NCBI GenBank assembly: GCA_916610825.1
Contig: CAKAJK010000009.1
Span: 62,001-126,000 of the forward strand
From: Haliclystus octoradiatus
Lineage: Eukaryota > Cnidaria > Staurozoa > Stauromedusae > Haliclystidae
Direction of reading: 5' to 3'
DNA length: 64,000 nucleotides
Below are positions 61,681 through 64,000 of this stretch, one piece after another (the stretch's first letter is position 1; every line of letters starts with the position of its first letter). The notes under the pieces are model-generated. The model was not told where the DNA came from. It ran no database searches and was given only the letters and a program-made list of their open reading frames with translations. Made by a program: the position numbers and the translations under genes.

Positions 61681-63931
61681 AAAAGAAATCTTGAAACACT
61701 AATTACTCGAGTTATAGTTGAGCAATCATTTCACAAATAGTATATTTGGAATCAGTGCAAATTCTGAACAAGACTAATGTTCTCAAAAGTTTAAAATGTA
61801 CAGTTTTGAAATTTCGAATTTTAACAAAGTTTTGTATGTTAAACTAAAACAAGAAGTTCTCCAGTTATAATGGCGCAATCGTTTCACAAATAATATATTT
61901 GGAATCAGTGCAAAATTCTGAACAAGAATAAAGTTCTCAAAAGTTGAAAATGTACAGTTTTGAAATTTCGAATTTTAACAAAGTTTTGTACGTCAAACTA
62001 AAACAAGAATTTCTCGAGTTATAAGGGCGTAATCGTTTCACAAATAGCATATTTGGAATCAGTGAAAAATTCTGAACAAGAATATTGTATTCAAAACTTC
62101 TATTTTACAGTTTCAAATTTTCAACATTAAACAAAGGAAATCTTGAAACACTAATTACTCGAGTTATAATTGAGGAATCATTTCACAAATAGTATATTTG
62201 GAATCAGTGCAAAATTCTGAACAAGACTAATGTTCTCAAAAGTTTAAAATGTACAGTTTTGAAATTTCGAATTTTAACAAAGTTTTGTAGGTTAAACTAA
62301 AACAAGAAGTTCTCCAGTTATAATGGCGCAATCGTTTCACAAATAATATATTTGGAATCAGTGCAAAATTCTGAACAAGAATAAAGTTCTCAAAAGTTGA
62401 AAATGTACAGTTTTGAAATTTCGAATTTTAACAAAGTTTTGTACGTCAAACTAAAACAAGAATTTCTCGAGTTATAAGGGCGTAATCGTTTCACAAATAG
62501 CATATTTGGAATCAGTGAAAAATTCTGAACAAGAATATTGTATTCAAAACTTCTATTTTACAGTTTCAAATTTTCAACTTTAAACAAAGGAAATCTTGAA
62601 ACACTAATTACTCGAGTTATAATTGAGCAATCATTTCACAAATAGTATATTTGGAATCAGTGCAAAATTGTGAACAAGAATAATGTTCTCAAAAGATTAA
62701 AATGTACAGTTTTGAAATTTCGAATTTTAACAAAGTTTTGTACGTCAGACTAAAACAACAATTTCTCGAGTTATAATGGCGTAATCGTTTCACAAATAGT
62801 ATATTTGGAATCAGTGAATAATTCTGAACAAGAATATTGTATTCAAAACTTATATTTTACAGTTTCAAATTTTCAACTTTAAACAAAAGAAATCTTCAAA
62901 CACGAATTACTCGAGTTATAGTTGAGCAATCATTTCACAAATAGTATATTTGGAATCAGTGCAAAATTGTGAACAAGAATAATGTTCTAAAAAGTTTAAA
63001 ATGCACAGTTTTGAAATTTCGAATTTTAACAAAGTTTTGTACGTTAAACTAAAACAACAATTTCTCGAGTTATAATGGTGTAATCGTTTCACAAATAGTA
63101 TATTTGGAATCAGTGAAAAATTCTGAACAAGAATATTGTATTCAAAACTTCTATTTTACAGTTTCAAATTTTCAACTTTAAACAAAGGAAATCTTCAAAC
63201 ACGAATTACTCGAGTTATAGTTGAGCAATCATTTCACAAATAGTATATTTGGAATCAGTGCAAAATTGTGAACAAGAATATTGTATTCAAAACTTCTATT
63301 TTACAGTTTCAAATTTTCAACTTTAAACAAAGGAAATCTTCAAACACGAATTACTCGAGTTATAGTTGAGCAATCATTTCACAAATAGTATATTTGCAAT
63401 CAGTGCAAAATTGTGAACAAGAATAATGTTCTCAAAAGTTTAAAATGTACAGTTTTGAAATTTCGAATTTTAACAAAGTTTTGTACGTCAAACTAAAACA
63501 AGAATTTCTCGAGTTATAATGGCGTAATCGTTTCACAAATAGAATATTTGGAATCAGTGAAAAATTCTGAACAAGAATATTGTATTCAAAACTTATATTT
63601 TACAGTTTCAAATTTTCAACTTTAAACAAAAGAAATCTTCAAACACGAATTACTCGAGTTATAGTTGAGCAATCATTTCACAAATAGTATATTTGGAATC
63701 AGTGCAAAATTCTGAACAAGACTAATGTTCTCAAAAGTTTAAAATGTACAGTTTTGAAATTTCGAATTTTAACAAAGTTTTGTACGTTAAACTAAAACAA
63801 GAAGTTCTCCAGTTATAATGGCGCAATCGTTTCACAAATAATATATTTGGAATCAGTGCAAAATTCTGAACAAGAATATTGTATTCAAAACTTCTATTTT
63901 ACAGTTTCAAATTTTCAACTTTAAACAAAGG
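61681..63931. repeat. Return of the 54.3-56.6 kb block
   Basis: Pairs with 54340-56590 at 7341 bp through all private markers, ending in the same direct C-to-B junction. After 63.93 kb it changes (CACTAATT and ATAATTGAGC where the earlier copy has CACGAATT and ATAGTTGAGC). The window then ends inside a B unit. Confidence 0.88.
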
Positions 63932-64000
63932 AAATCTTGAAACACTAATTACTCGAGTTATAATTGAGCAATCATTTCACAAATAGTATATTTGGAATCA

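Larger units (their letters stand above)
1..64000. repeat. Continuous AT-rich satellite array, ~150-bp monomer
   Basis: Every stretch of the window can be read as a copy of one monomer family. All units share the anchor ATATTTGGAATCAGT (with rare single changes) and the flanking TTTCACAAAT and GAACAAGA motifs. Anchor spacing is 154 bp into A or C units and 145 bp into B units, so the array is mostly a 299-bp A-B dimer. A hand count of one A unit gives 40 G+C in 154 bp. There is no break into unique sequence and no transposon insertion, and the array passes both window ends. Long homogeneous arrays of nucleosome-sized monomers with higher-order repeats are known from eukaryotic centromeres and pericentromeres. 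That this one is centromeric is inference. The species cannot be determined from the window. Confidence 0.97.

Noticed and set aside
1..64000. CRISPR array (regular repeats at constant spacing)
   Set aside because: There are no unique spacers. The whole 145-154 bp period is repeated, and monomers are much longer than CRISPR repeat-spacer units.
1..64000. Transposon or LTR remnants inside the array
   Set aside because: I found no terminal inverted repeats, target duplications or coding relics. All breaks are joins between satellite units.
1..64000. Telomeric repeats, rDNA, 5S or tRNA clusters
   Set aside because: No short telomere-type repeat, and no GC-richer structured RNA sequence is present.
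1..64000. Inverted array blocks (strand switches)
   Set aside because: The anchor reads in the same direction throughout. I saw no reverse-complement copies.

Overview
The whole 64 kb window is one uninterrupted tandem satellite array. I found no gene, RNA gene, transposon or unique flanking sequence, and the array runs off both ends of the window. The unit is a monomer of about 150 bp, roughly a quarter G+C in the monomer I counted, giving about 425 monomers by division. Arrays of this size, monomer length and layered order are typical of eukaryotic centromeric or pericentromeric heterochromatin. I cannot name the species. The style (AT-rich, CTCGAGTTATA motif in most units) would fit an invertebrate, but this is a weak guess and a plant is possible.

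The monomers fall into two length families. Measured between copies of the anchor ATATTTGGAATCAGT, A-type and C-type units add 154 bp and B-type units add 145 bp. B lacks about 9 bp in the middle of the unit. The default order is A-B (299-bp dimer). C is an A relative with CTCCAG in place of CTCGAG, usually inserted between B and A. Diagnostic bases let me split A into A1 to A4 and B into B1 to B5. I use these private labels throughout.

Layout by region. 1-1810: 453-bp trimers in a 906-bp alternating repeat. 1811-4963: mixed dimers with a tandem C-C pair. 4964-8.2 kb: a seven-monomer, 1051-bp higher-order repeat (HOR) C-A3-B2-A1-B1-A2-B3 and a 1350-bp nine-monomer version. 8.2-13.9 kb: A-B dimer blocks repeated at 2990/3588 bp. 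13.5-27.7 kb: a segment of about 6 kb copied at 8042/8080 bp. 27.7-32.5 kb: 452-bp trimers and a 905-bp tandem pair. 32.7-45.5 kb: two copies of a 6.43-kb HOR, each built of 3.1-3.3 kb halves. 46.4-52.7 kb: two copies of a 3151-bp HOR. 52.4-64 kb: tandem pairs of 1947 and 2546 bp, then a return of the 54.3-56.6 kb block at 7341 bp. The 1051-bp HOR recurs with exact length near 16.1, 24.2, 45.6, 57.5 and 60.0 kb.

Nothing here acts as a gene set. The biology is in the array: repeated unequal exchange and conversion at several scales, leaving mosaic monomers, phase-shifting deletions and near-identical multi-kilobase copies. All coordinates and offsets were read by hand from shared marker bases. 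Boundaries of large blocks are good to a few tens of bases because the copies fade into equally similar neighbours.
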